From Rhodocyclus gracilis (GTDB taxonomy: Bacteria; Pseudomonadota; Gammaproteobacteria; Burkholderiales; Rhodocyclaceae), in contig NZ_WIXJ01000002.1 of assembly GCF_009617575.1 (NCBI RefSeq), positions 62,001 to 126,000 on the forward strand: 64,000 nucleotides of DNA. The letters run 5' to 3'. The translations under genes and the position numbers were made by a program. Positions 1 to 6,459 of the stretch are shown piece by piece; positions within the stretch are counted from its first letter, which is position 1; each line of letters opens with the position of its first letter. A model generated the notes under the pieces. That model made no database searches. It was not told where the DNA came from and saw nothing but the letters and a program-made list of their open reading frames with translations.

Positions 1-608
1 CCGGCATCGGCGAAGAGTTGACGCGCTTTTGCGCTTGATATGGTCGGCTGGCCGTAGGGCGAACCGGGGAGGCTGGCCCACTCTTTCGCGCACTTTGCGA
101 GTGCGGTATCGAGTCGGCCGGCGTAAACGTCAGTGAGCGCGCCGCGACGGCGGATCAGCCATGCGGCGGCTTGATCTTGCGAGGCCGGCGAGAAGTCGGG
201 CAGCGACAGCGCCGCCCTCGCCTCGTCCCACGTGCCGGCAAGGAACTGGTAGGCGCCGGCAGCGGTGGAGGTGATCTGGCGTCCGCCAAGCGTGGCGGTG
301 ACTTTGCGGCGTGGGTGGTCGCTGTAGTCGTCGAAGAGACCGCCGCCGAAGAGCGTGCGGTAGCCGTCGCGGCCAGCGGTGCCTTCGGCGTTGCGGATCA
401 AGGCGAGGAAGGCTTGCAGGTTGCTGTCGTTCATGTCGATGTTTTTGTTCACAAAATCGGTGGCGGAGTCCCACATGCCGCCCCAGTCGATGCCGTCTGC
501 ACTGGTGTCGGTGCTTGTCTCGTCGGTGGCAGCGTTGGCGGCGCGTTGCCATAGCATCAGCAGAATGGCGCCGACGCCAAGACCGATCAGCGCGCCGCGC
601 AGACTCAT
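1..608 (-). CDS. Phage lambda R-like muramidase/lytic transglycosylase with N-terminal membrane anchor (3' end outside window)
   Basis: Cleaves peptidoglycan during entry or lysis. The protein starts with a short hydrophobic anchor (about residues 6-20). Then come the features of lambda endolysin R-type transglycosylases: a LIRNAEGT stretch holding the likely catalytic Glu, an FGG/DHPR region, STAAGAYQFL, and a C-terminal region with CAKEWASLPGSPYGQP. The start is an ATG whose ATGA overlaps the stop of the upstream gene at 605. The last residues lie beyond base 1. In a tailless phage a membrane-anchored lytic enzyme would fit a virion entry role like PM2 P7, but this is inference. Family assignment is solid. 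Confidence 0.85.
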   Translation of the reverse strand, partial: MSLRGALIGLGVGAILLMLWQRAANAATDETSTDTSADGIDWGGMWDSATDFVNKNIDMNDSNLQAFLALIRNAEGTAGRDGYRTLFGGGLFDDYSDHPRRKVTATLGGRQITSTAAGAYQFLAGTWDEARAALSLPDFSPASQDQAAAWLIRRRGALTDVYAGRLDTALAKCAKEWASLPGSPYGQPTISSAKARQLFADA

Positions 609-937
609 TTGCCTACCACTGCGGCCAGCAGACGGCGGAAGTAGCCTGGTTTGGCCGGTTCCGGCTCGAAACCTTCTGGCGCGTCTTGCTGGCCGTCTAG
701 GTCGTCGTCTTGCTCCGGGACTGGCTCAACACTCCATGCGCCAGCACGAAAAAATGCGGCGAAGCCAGACGGCACTTCTGCCGGCGGCTCTTCAAGCGTG
801 GCGTGGCGGGGCACGAGCCATGCGCCCGGCTCAAGCGGCGACGGATCGGCACGGCTTGCTCCGGTGTAGAGGCCGGTGTCGCCGTCGTAGTGATAGACCG
901 GTGGCGCCGGCAGTGTTGGTTCGCTGATGTTTTCCAT
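605..937 (-). CDS. Tail-fibre-assembly-like phage protein (110 aa)
   Basis: A 110-residue acidic protein directly downstream of the collar-domain gene. The N-terminal half (YHYDGDTGLYTGASRAD, then DPSPLEPGAWLVP and PP-rich spacing, then GAWSVEP) follows the pattern of small tail-fibre assembly or fibre-tip proteins that sit next to collar/fibre genes in tailed phages. The C-terminus is basic and amphipathic (GYFRRLLAAVVGK). It probably helps fold or cap the receptor-binding protein. The pattern is seen by eye only, so the role is tentative. Confidence 0.55.
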   Translation of the reverse strand: MENISEPTLPAPPVYHYDGDTGLYTGASRADPSPLEPGAWLVPRHATLEEPPAEVPSGFAAFFRAGAWSVEPVPEQDDDLDGQQDAPEGFEPEPAKPGYFRRLLAAVVGK

Positions 938-947
938 GATTTACCTG

Positions 948-1385
948 TCAGGGCATGTAGGCTATGCAGGGCAGCACGGCGACGTTGCGGGAGCGCGTTT
1001 CGGTGCCGCCAGTTGCGCCCGAGTTTATTGGCCCACCGGAAATTGCCGTCATATTCGCGTTGCCGCTGCTGCACTGCACTAGCTGTATTGGCAGTGTGTG
1101 ACTGTGCGACTGGATAGCTCCTGACTGCGCGCTACCGATCAATCTCCCGGTATCAACGCCTCGGCCGTCGTCGAGGCCGCGCAGAAATTCTCCGCGCAGG
1201 TCAGGGATAGAGAACGTCGTCGAGCCATCGCCGGCTCCGTACGTCGTTCCAATCCGGTTGAAAAGCCACGCGTACGCCGTGCGCGACAGCAGTGCGCCGT
1301 TGGCTTTGATGTAGCCGTAGGGCGGCGTCGCCGTCAGTTCCCAGACGAAGAGCGGCCGATCCGGCGGCGGCGTTGAGATACCCAC
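948..1385 (-). CDS. Phage tail-collar domain protein, probable receptor-binding spike
   Basis: A 145-residue protein with a recognisable phage collar domain: PPYGYIKANG near the N-terminus, FNRIGTTYGAGDGSTTF, IPDLRGEFLRGLDDGRG, and a His-rich SHSHTL segment. It ends in the typical RSRNVAVLPCIAYM. Such domains form trimeric adhesin tips. The chosen start is a GTG four bases after the upstream stop; a longer in-frame reading upstream exists but would overlap the preceding gene. Finding a collar domain in an otherwise tailless gene set suggests use as a vertex spike. Confidence 0.8.
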   Translation of the reverse strand: MGISTPPPDRPLFVWELTATPPYGYIKANGALLSRTAYAWLFNRIGTTYGAGDGSTTFSIPDLRGEFLRGLDDGRGVDTGRLIGSAQSGAIQSHSHTLPIQLVQCSSGNANMTAISGGPINSGATGGTETRSRNVAVLPCIAYMP

Positions 1386-1389
1386 GGCG

Positions 1390-1953
1390 TCAGCCTTCGA
1401 CGATGACGACGTTGGCGTTGCTGGCGATGCTGCCGATGGCTTGCACGGCATTCGCCGGGCACCAGCCTTCCGCAACGTAGCTGCCGCCCGGTGCGATCTT
1501 CACGCCGTTGGCGGCGGTGGCCGGGCCGGCGCCGAAGAACAGATACACGACGCCGGCCGCGTCATTGTTCTGGACCATCAGATATCGGCGCCCCGGCTTT
1601 GCAGCGAGGATTTGCGTGCTGGCGTTGGTGACGTTGGCGGTGGTCTGCGTCGCGTTGCCCGTGCTGTTGGTGATGGCGACTGAGCCGGCGGCGCGGTCGT
1701 AGCCGGCGTTTCCTGAGGTGATGCCCACCTGGACATCTTGCGCGGTGGCGCTGGTGATAACTACTTCATCAAATCCACCATCCGGCTGACTCCAGAAGCC
1801 ATCGAGAACGTTCGTTGCGGTGAAGGCCGGCGAGCCGTGGCGCATGAAGATTATCGATACCGGGTTTGCAAGCGACAGGACGCGGAAGTAGCTGCCGGGT
1901 ACGCCGAGTCGCCATTGCTGGCCGGCGGTGAGTGTTTGTTGGTAGGTCTGCAC
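1390..1953 (-). CDS. Beta-rich phage structural protein, possible penton or spike base (187 aa)
   Basis: A 187-residue protein without a signal peptide or membrane helix, rich in Thr, Ala, Val and Gly. The C-terminal 90 residues have the pattern ILAAKPGRRYLMVQNN, then YLFFGAGPATAANGVKI and APGGSYVAE, which recurs in phage structural proteins and reads as a small beta-sandwich. Position immediately before the collar-domain gene suggests it forms the base on which that adhesin sits. No specific family is assigned. Confidence 0.5.
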   Translation of the reverse strand: MQTYQQTLTAGQQWRLGVPGSYFRVLSLANPVSIIFMRHGSPAFTATNVLDGFWSQPDGGFDEVVITSATAQDVQVGITSGNAGYDRAAGSVAITNSTGNATQTTANVTNASTQILAAKPGRRYLMVQNNDAAGVVYLFFGAGPATAANGVKIAPGGSYVAEGWCPANAVQAIGSIASNANVVIVEG

Positions 1954-1955
1954 GA

Positions 1956-2435
1956 TCAGCCTTTCTTAAGTGCGCTTACGGCGACGATGCCGGCGATGAT
2001 CATTCCGCCGGCGACCATGAAGCGCTGGCCGCTGCTGGCGTCCTGCGCGGTTTTGTAGGCAGAGCCGACGTTTTCAGCCGACTGTGCGACGAGCTTCTGC
2101 GATTGCTTGTCGAGTTCGAGCACGTCCTTGGCGAAGCCGAGCAGCTTGTCGATGCCGCTGTAGGCGCTGACGGTGCCTGTTTTCGCGAGGTCGATAGCAC
2201 CATTGATAGCGCCTTGATCCAGCACGGAGACATTCACGGTCGAAGAATCGGACGAGACGCCAACGCCGGTATCGACGACGAGGCGCTTATCAGTTGTGTT
2301 GGTTGTGGTCGTATTGGCTGACGAACTGCTGCTGCCGCCCCCGCCTCCACAACGGTATCCGCCGCCGATCTTTGCAGCGGTGGCCGAGTCGCCGAACGGC
2401 TCGCCGATTGCGTAAAGCTGTTGCCGGGTAGTCAT
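1956..2435 (-). CDS. Phage membrane-associated protein with low-complexity linker (159 aa)
   Basis: Unrecognised function. The N-terminal part carries runs of Gly, Ser and Thr (about residues 30-47), followed by a soluble helical region. The C-terminus has one hydrophobic segment (MVAGGMIIAGIVAVSAL) ending in KKG. The single C-terminal membrane helix matches the neighbouring genes and fits a protein linking an internal membrane to the capsid, as in lipid-containing phages. The start overlaps the stop of the upstream gene by four bases (ATGA), showing translational coupling. Confidence 0.6.
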   Translation of the reverse strand: MTTRQQLYAIGEPFGDSATAAKIGGGYRCGGGGGSSSSSANTTTTNTTDKRLVVDTGVGVSSDSSTVNVSVLDQGAINGAIDLAKTGTVSAYSGIDKLLGFAKDVLELDKQSQKLVAQSAENVGSAYKTAQDASSGQRFMVAGGMIIAGIVAVSALKKG

Positions 2436-2833
2436 AGCGTTTTCCCAAGGATGATGCCGCGCACCTGATAGCCCTGCTGCGCGAGCTTGGAGACAAGCCC
2501 ACGGCGGCGCGTCTGGATATGCACGGCGGCGGCGCCAGAGGCGCGCGCGGCGTTTTCAATGGCCGGCACGATGGTTGCCGTCAGATCGACGGGCGAGCGA
2601 ACCGCCCTGCCCGCTCTGATCCACACAATGTCGCCGCCGGTCATGCGCTCGCGCACCAGCGCGAAGGCGCCTACTTGGCCGGCCTCGTCGTCGACGTGGT
2701 AGCACTCGGCACCGGCCAACAGATCATCGAGCGACGACAGGCCTCCCGATGTATCTGTTTTCGGCGCGTCGAGGCCAGCCAGCAGCGCGCGGACGGCAGC
2801 AGCGGAGGCAGGGCGCAGGGTGATGGCGCTCAT
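2432..2833 (-). CDS. Conserved-looking phage protein, possible GNAT fold (133 aa)
   Basis: A 133-residue soluble protein. A central stretch (VGAFALVRERMTGGDIVWIR) followed by a helix with ENAARASGAAAVHIQT and a GYQVRG turn reads like the beta4-alpha3-beta5 core of a GNAT acetyltransferase. The acetyl-CoA loop is not convincing, so it may be a structural relative. It overlaps the upstream gene by four bases. Its role in the virus is unknown. Confidence 0.45.
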   Translation of the reverse strand: MSAITLRPASAAAVRALLAGLDAPKTDTSGGLSSLDDLLAGAECYHVDDEAGQVGAFALVRERMTGGDIVWIRAGRAVRSPVDLTATIVPAIENAARASGAAAVHIQTRRRGLVSKLAQQGYQVRGIILGKTL

Positions 2834-3105
2834 TTACGCGACTTCTTCCAGACGGCGTAAGCGGCCAGAGCGGCGAGGCCGATATAGAGCCAGTTGATTG
2901 ACTTCGCCGAGTTGGCCGTAGAGCCGTGCGTTGCGACGTTCCAGCCAGAGAAGTCGAGCGATGTTATTGAGGTCTGATCGGCGCGGGCGCTCGACGGCGC
3001 AGACTTTGGCGAGAGGATTCCGCCGAGCACTTGCGATCCGGCCATGATTCCGACGCTCCATGGGTCGGCTCCCTTCGGGGAGACAGCAGCGGTTTCTCCA
3101 GCCAT
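2830..3105 (-). CDS. Small phage membrane protein (91 aa)
   Basis: Unrecognised. A 91-residue protein with a Ser/Ala-rich soluble N-terminal part and one C-terminal membrane helix (WLYIGLAALAAYAVW) followed by KKSRK, so the short basic tail probably faces the side opposite the N-terminal part. It begins with a TAATG overlap with the upstream gene and is translationally coupled. It belongs to the set of single-helix proteins expected to decorate an internal lipid membrane. Confidence 0.6.
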   Translation of the reverse strand: MAGETAAVSPKGADPWSVGIMAGSQVLGGILSPKSAPSSARADQTSITSLDFSGWNVATHGSTANSAKSINWLYIGLAALAAYAVWKKSRK

Positions 3106-3458
3106 TACTTCACCAGCAGGAGAATGACGCCGCCGACGAGCAGTAGCGGCAGCAGCGAGTTAAGCGACGTGTTGTTCACGATCTGCCCGTTAGGAAGTCG
3201 CTGGCCGTTGATGACGACAGGCTGAGTGTTGTTCGCTTTCACAACGCCGCCGATAGCATCGATCATCCGAGGGAAACCGTTGTTAATGATTGAATCCCAG
3301 TTGATACCGCCCCCGGAAGACGAGGAAGTTGTGCTGTCAGACCCGAAGGACGGCAGCGGGTCGTCAACGTAGTAGCTTGGAGAGCTATCCATGCCGGAGT
3401 AGTTCAGGCCAAAGTCGCTCGGCTTGGTAAGGTTGAATCCGTACAGGTCGTTGCTCAT
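3105..3458 (-). CDS. Small phage membrane protein following the coat gene (117 aa)
   Basis: Unrecognised. The start chosen (MSNDLYG) has a GGAG ribosome-binding site a few bases upstream; an ATG four codons earlier is possible. The N-terminal two thirds is Ser/Asp/Gly-rich and probably disordered. The C-terminus is a membrane helix (LLPLLLVGGVILLLVK). It lies just downstream of the coat gene and is separated from it by a strong hairpin, so its level is probably below that of the coat protein. Confidence 0.6.
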   Translation of the reverse strand: MSNDLYGFNLTKPSDFGLNYSGMDSSPSYYVDDPLPSFGSDSTTSSSSGGGINWDSIINNGFPRMIDAIGGVVKANNTQPVVINGQRLPNGQIVNNTSLNSLLPLLLVGGVILLLVK

Positions 3459-3467
3459 TTTTTGCTC

Positions 3468-3500
3468 CAAAAAAAGGCGAGGAGCGCCCTCGCCTTTTGG
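3468..3500 (-). terminator. Intrinsic terminator/attenuator after the coat-protein gene
   Basis: A perfect 11-bp stem (AAAAGGCGAGG pairing with CCTCGCCTTTT), a loop of about five bases and a run of seven T on the minus strand. It sits between the coat gene stop at 3515 and the next start at 3458. It would end or attenuate leftward transcripts, giving high coat-gene expression relative to the genes beyond. Confidence 0.85.
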
Positions 3501-3514
3501 CTCCGCGCGGTGGC

Positions 3515-4324
3515 TTAGGCGTTGTTCGGCTTGTCGAGCATTTCAACGTACACCTGTATCGAATCTGCCGCCGTCAGGAAAGTGTTGAACTCCAGCGACT
3601 TGGCATCAGCCGTCACCAGCACGCCCGACTGGTTGTTATCAACGATCGGGTCGTATACGTAGGTGTTAGCCTGCGGAACCTTGCGATATTCCTGCTGCGA
3701 AAAACGAGCGTCGTAGCAGCCCAAATCCCAGATTGCGAGGCCGTTTTTCTTGACTTCGAGGCGGTTCAGGTTGCCGGGCGTTGCGCCGGAAAACGAGGTG
3801 CCGGCGTAGAAGAAATGCACCCGCTTGACCAGCGCGCCCATGGGGTTGAAGTTGACGGGGAACTTGCCTGCGACGTTGGAACTGGTCGGGAAGTAGAGGA
3901 TTTTGTGAATAACGTCGTTACCCTGACTCGCGGTGAAGTAGCCAAAGGAAGTCAGCGTCGGCGCGGTGGCGCCGGTGATGGTGATTTCGACGGTCATATC
4001 GTCGAGGTTCGGGAGGTCGTAGCCGCCCAGTTCCTTGCCTTGCAACGTCGGCGCGTCACGCTCGGTGAAGTCGATAGTCAGGTGGTTCGCGTCGTCGAAC
4101 AGCCCTTTATATTTGTTGATGCGGTCGAGGAACGTGCCAGTGATGTTGTAGACGGTGCGGACGCCGAGCTTGAGCTTGATATCCGTGATCATCGCCTTCG
4201 TAAACGTGGTGCCGCCAAGGACGAGAACGAGGCGCGTCAGCGTCAATGCGTACTTCGGAATTTTCACCGTGGCAACGCCCGTATTGACGACGTTATTGAA
4301 CGGGGGAATTTGCTGAATGATCAT
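3515..4324 (-). CDS. Probable major capsid protein, PM2 P2-like double jelly-roll
   Basis: A 269-residue protein with alternating beta-strand patterns throughout, no signal peptide and no membrane helix. The length equals my recollection of the PM2 P2 coat protein. The N-terminal logic is the same: a short helix-like lead, ATVKIPKYALTLTRLVLVLG, then TKAMITDIKLKLGVRTVYNI and a helix around the DRINKYKGL segment. It has its own GGAGT ribosome-binding site and is followed by a strong terminator, as expected for the most abundant virion protein. It lies three genes after the packaging ATPase. The assignment rests on pattern and context, not on a search. A structure prediction showing two stacked jelly rolls would settle it. 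Confidence 0.72.
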   Translation of the reverse strand: MIIQQIPPFNNVVNTGVATVKIPKYALTLTRLVLVLGGTTFTKAMITDIKLKLGVRTVYNITGTFLDRINKYKGLFDDANHLTIDFTERDAPTLQGKELGGYDLPNLDDMTVEITITGATAPTLTSFGYFTASQGNDVIHKILYFPTSSNVAGKFPVNFNPMGALVKRVHFFYAGTSFSGATPGNLNRLEVKKNGLAIWDLGCYDARFSQQEYRKVPQANTYVYDPIVDNNQSGVLVTADAKSLEFNTFLTAADSIQVYVEMLDKPNNA

Positions 4325-4340
4325 TTTTGGCGGACTCCTG

Positions 4341-4460
4341 TTAGCCGTTCAGGGCGGTGTCGACGAGCGACGAGGTAATGGGCAGCTTGCGGAAGATGTA
4401 GATGGCGGCGAGCACGGTGACGGCGCTCATCGCGGCGGCTTTGATGGTGGAGGCGTTCAT
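4341..4460 (-). CDS. 39-aa phage membrane peptide
   Basis: A very short gene directly upstream of the coat gene. The peptide starts MNASTIKAAAMSAV and contains one hydrophobic stretch (about residues 8-22) followed by FRK and a polar C-terminus. Spacing of two bases from the preceding small gene and 16 bases before the coat start supports a real gene in a tight operon. In PM2-type phages several peptides of this size sit in the internal membrane; that role is inferred here. Confidence 0.6.
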   Translation of the reverse strand: MNASTIKAAAMSAVTVLAAIYIFRKLPITSSLVDTALNG

Positions 4461-4462
4461 GG

Positions 4463-4591
4463 TTAGGCGCTCAGGAGGCTCTTGACCTGATCGGGCAGGT
4501 AGGGCTTGGCGAAGTTGATAATGACCAGCGAGATTGCGGTGATGATGACGCCCTTCATGATGGCGTCCGTCGAGGGAATCGGCAGGGACAT
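4463..4591 (-). CDS. 42-aa phage membrane peptide
   Basis: A very short gene. The peptide starts MSLPIPSTDAIMKG, has one strong hydrophobic helix (VIITAISLVIINFA) and ends with a polar KPYLPDQVKSLLSA. It is packed two bases from the next small gene and is the first gene after the terminator-like hairpin at 4632-4656. A membrane component of the virion is the simplest reading. No family is recognised. Confidence 0.6.
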   Translation of the reverse strand: MSLPIPSTDAIMKGVIITAISLVIINFAKPYLPDQVKSLLSA

Positions 4592-4631
4592 GTCTTAGGC
4601 TCCGGTGGTGTTGGGGTGAGTTAAAAATGAA

Positions 4632-4656
4632 AACGGCGCCAGATTCACACCTGGCG
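4632..4656 (-). terminator. Hairpin after the packaging ATPase gene
   Basis: A perfect 8-bp stem (GGCGCCAG with CTGGCGCC) with an 8-base loop, followed on the minus strand by GTTTTCATTTTTAA. It lies 74 bases beyond the ATPase stop and 41 bases before the next gene start. It looks like an intrinsic terminator or attenuator separating the early half of the prophage from the capsid half. Confidence 0.7.
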
Positions 4657-4681
4657 CCGCCTCATACAATCCCCTGTAAAA

Positions 4682-4726
4682 AGAGCTACGTAGCTCCTAC
4701 AGCTATAGCATGTAGCTCCTACATAG
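4682..4726. repeat. REP-like direct repeats and palindrome between ATPase gene and its terminator
   Basis: Two exact 12-bp copies of GTAGCTCCTACA (4690-4701 and 4712-4723), 22 bases apart, beside the palindrome GAGCTACGTAGCTC at 4683-4696. On the minus strand the repeat reads TGTAGGAGCTAC, resembling the head of REP elements known from pseudomonads. No coding sequence covers it. Function unknown; it could be an RNA stability element or a replication signal. Confidence 0.6.
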
Positions 4727-4729
4727 CCC

Positions 4730-5368
4730 TTAAAACTCCAGCCGGCCGCGCCGCGTTTCGCCGGTGTCGGCGCGCTCGATCCACTCCAGCTGTTGCAGGT
4801 TGCGTAACTCGTCGGGATCGCAGTCCAACTCGTCTGCCATTACCTTGCGGTCATTGCGACCTTGCAGCCGGCCGCAATGAATCAGCGTTGCGTTGCCGAT
4901 GATGGTCTTATCGATCAGCGCCGGGCGCTGGCTGATGCCGAAGATTGTCAGCCCTTCGCTGCGCCCTTGCGTGACGCAGAGCAGCCAGCCCGGCGGCGAC
5001 CAGCCGGCGCGCGTGACTGTCGCCAGCTCTTCGGCAACCAGCGTGCAGTTCTTCCAGTGAAAGGCTAGGCGGCACAGGCGGTCAAACTTCTCTTTGTATG
5101 ATGTCGGCTCAAATCCGGGGCGGAAGATGGCGCGAAGTTCGCCCGATTTTCCGGCGGCGAGCATGGCGCGGCCAAGGTCGCTGATGCTGGTGAATACCTG
5201 GCCGAATGCGGAGTAGTCGCTGGTCGGTTTGGCGTCCCAAACGACAAGCCGGCTTGGTCGGCCGGCTTTGAGTTGTCGCTTGATCCACTCGGTTTTGCCA
5301 GACCCGGAGGCGCCGATGACGGCGATGATTCGGGCGAGCGCCGGGGCGCCTGATGTGCGCTTTCTCAT
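4730..5368 (-). CDS. FtsK/HerA-type genome-packaging ATPase
   Basis: A 212-residue P-loop ATPase. Walker A is GASGSGKTE (Lys25); a hydrophobic strand ending in two glutamates (CTLVAEEL, about residues 110-117) is the Walker B with catalytic Glu. A later FGISQRP segment gives the sensor/arginine-type motif of the FtsK-HerA group. The start is an ATG overlapping the upstream stop. There is no membrane segment, unlike the Zot ATPases of filamentous phages. With the coat gene nearby, the simplest role is pumping double-stranded DNA into a preformed capsid. Confidence 0.8.
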   Translation of the reverse strand: MRKRTSGAPALARIIAVIGASGSGKTEWIKRQLKAGRPSRLVVWDAKPTSDYSAFGQVFTSISDLGRAMLAAGKSGELRAIFRPGFEPTSYKEKFDRLCRLAFHWKNCTLVAEELATVTRAGWSPPGWLLCVTQGRSEGLTIFGISQRPALIDKTIIGNATLIHCGRLQGRNDRKVMADELDCDPDELRNLQQLEWIERADTGETRRGRLEF

Positions 5369-5832
5369 GCCGGCATCAGCTGCCCACCGGTGTCGCTGAT
5401 CGGCAACGCCGGGGCGGCAGCAGTCGGTGCCGGCTTGTCGCCCTGCTCTTTCTTCTCGTCCTCTGCTGTGCGCTCGGCCATGAACGCCTTGTGCGCTTTC
5501 GCCGTTTGCACGGCCAGCGGCAGGGCTACGCCAACAAGGGCAATCTCGGCGCCGTACTGAGCCAGCCAGCCGCCGACGTTCCACTGATACTTCGCGGCGA
5601 CAGGAACATATGCACTCGCCAGCTTAGTGAGCTTGTCTTCGGTGTAGATCGTCGGCAGGTAAGGAAGCAGCGGCGAGGCCATGGCGACGACGACGCCGAA
5701 GAGCGCGCGGGTTTCGTCGACTGGATCAACTATCGGCGCGGCAGCAGCGGCGTCGGCTTGGGCTTGCGCCTCGGCGTCCGCTTGGCCGTCTGCCGCCGTT
5801 TCGATGATCGCTTCGATTTGATCGGTTTCCAT
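5365..5832 (-). CDS. Phage membrane protein with acidic/Ala-rich ends (155 aa)
   Basis: Unrecognised. The first 35 residues are Ala/Asp/Glu/Gln-rich and probably disordered. Two moderately hydrophobic segments follow (LFGVVVAMASPLLPYL and EIALVGVALPLAVQTA), then a charged, Pro/Ala-rich tail. It overlaps the packaging ATPase by four bases, so it may be a membrane partner of the packaging machine. Function is not assigned beyond that context. Confidence 0.55.
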   Translation of the reverse strand: METDQIEAIIETAADGQADAEAQAQADAAAAAPIVDPVDETRALFGVVVAMASPLLPYLPTIYTEDKLTKLASAYVPVAAKYQWNVGGWLAQYGAEIALVGVALPLAVQTAKAHKAFMAERTAEDEKKEQGDKPAPTAAAPALPISDTGGQLMPA

Positions 5833-5840
5833 GGCTGGCC

Positions 5841-6143
5841 TCAGTAGATGTCGAACGCGTTGCGCGTCTTCTCCGGCGCCCTGGGTGGCGGCGCCGGCGG
5901 CACTTCAGCCGGCGCCGCCGAGCGTGCTGCGGGCGGCGGGGTGGTATTCGTCGGCGCCGGTTCTTCAAGCGCCTTGATGATCTTCTCGCGGATGCGTTCG
6001 TCCGACAGTTCGGATCGGGCGAACATTTGGCAGTGGCAGCGGTTGCAGGTGACGACGGCCAGTTGAGACTTGCTTACGCTCACACGCGCGCGCTCGCTGC
6101 CGCATGCGGGGCAGCGGTAAAAGCCGATTGCGTTACTTGCCAT
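5841..6143 (-). CDS. Zinc-ribbon phage protein (100 aa)
   Basis: The N-terminal 40 residues carry CPACG and, about 20 residues later, CNRCHC, a four-cysteine zinc ribbon. The rest is a helix (DERIREKIIKALEE) and a long Pro/Ala-rich tail ending RNAFDIY. Zinc ribbons of this type often bind single- or double-stranded nucleic acid. It begins within a dense run of small coupled genes after the replication initiator and may help replication or late transcription. Role inferred. Confidence 0.6.
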   Translation of the reverse strand: MASNAIGFYRCPACGSERARVSVSKSQLAVVTCNRCHCQMFARSELSDERIREKIIKALEEPAPTNTTPPPAARSAAPAEVPPAPPPRAPEKTRNAFDIY

Positions 6144-6285
6144 GTTGGAGTTCCTTCACTTCTCGGTTGAGGGCGACCAGTGCGGCCAGCACCGGCTCCA
6201 TGTACTGGGCAGCGACGAGCCGGATGTGCACCGGCGCCTTCTCCCACTCGGCGACGGCCTTCTGTACGCACTGGTCGGCGGTCAT
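6133..6285 (-). CDS. Small phage protein (50 aa)
   Basis: A short helical protein starting MTADQCVQKAVAEWEKAPVH and ending LVALNREVKELQHGK. Its ATG overlaps the stop of the upstream coiled-coil gene and its stop lies just inside the start of the zinc-ribbon gene. These overlaps on both sides are the main evidence that it is expressed. No family recognised. Confidence 0.55.
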   Translation of the reverse strand: MTADQCVQKAVAEWEKAPVHIRLVAAQYMEPVLAALVALNREVKELQHGK

Positions 6286-6449
6286 GCCGTCAGTTCCTCT
6301 TCATTTTTGGCGGCGGCGGCATCGAGCCGGCTTTCGAGTTCTTCCAGTTCGCCCAGGGCGAGCTTGATCAAATCCCACCCAGAGTCTTGCGGGATGCGGC
6401 TCTGCGCCTCTTCGATCTTTTCGCGGACGGATCGCAACTGTTCTTTCAC
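6282..6449 (-). CDS. Small coiled-coil phage protein (55 aa)
   Basis: The chosen GTG start has a very strong AGGAGG site five bases upstream, deciding it over longer readings that run into the replication gene. The 55 residues (starting VKEQLRSVREKIEEAQSR) form a heptad-like charged helix and end with NEEELTA. It starts 11 bases after the replication initiator stop. Function unknown; a small regulator or scaffolding protein is possible. Confidence 0.6.
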   Translation of the reverse strand: MKEQLRSVREKIEEAQSRIPQDSGWDLIKLALGELEELESRLDAAAAKNEEELTA

Positions 6450-6459
6450 GGTTTTCCTC

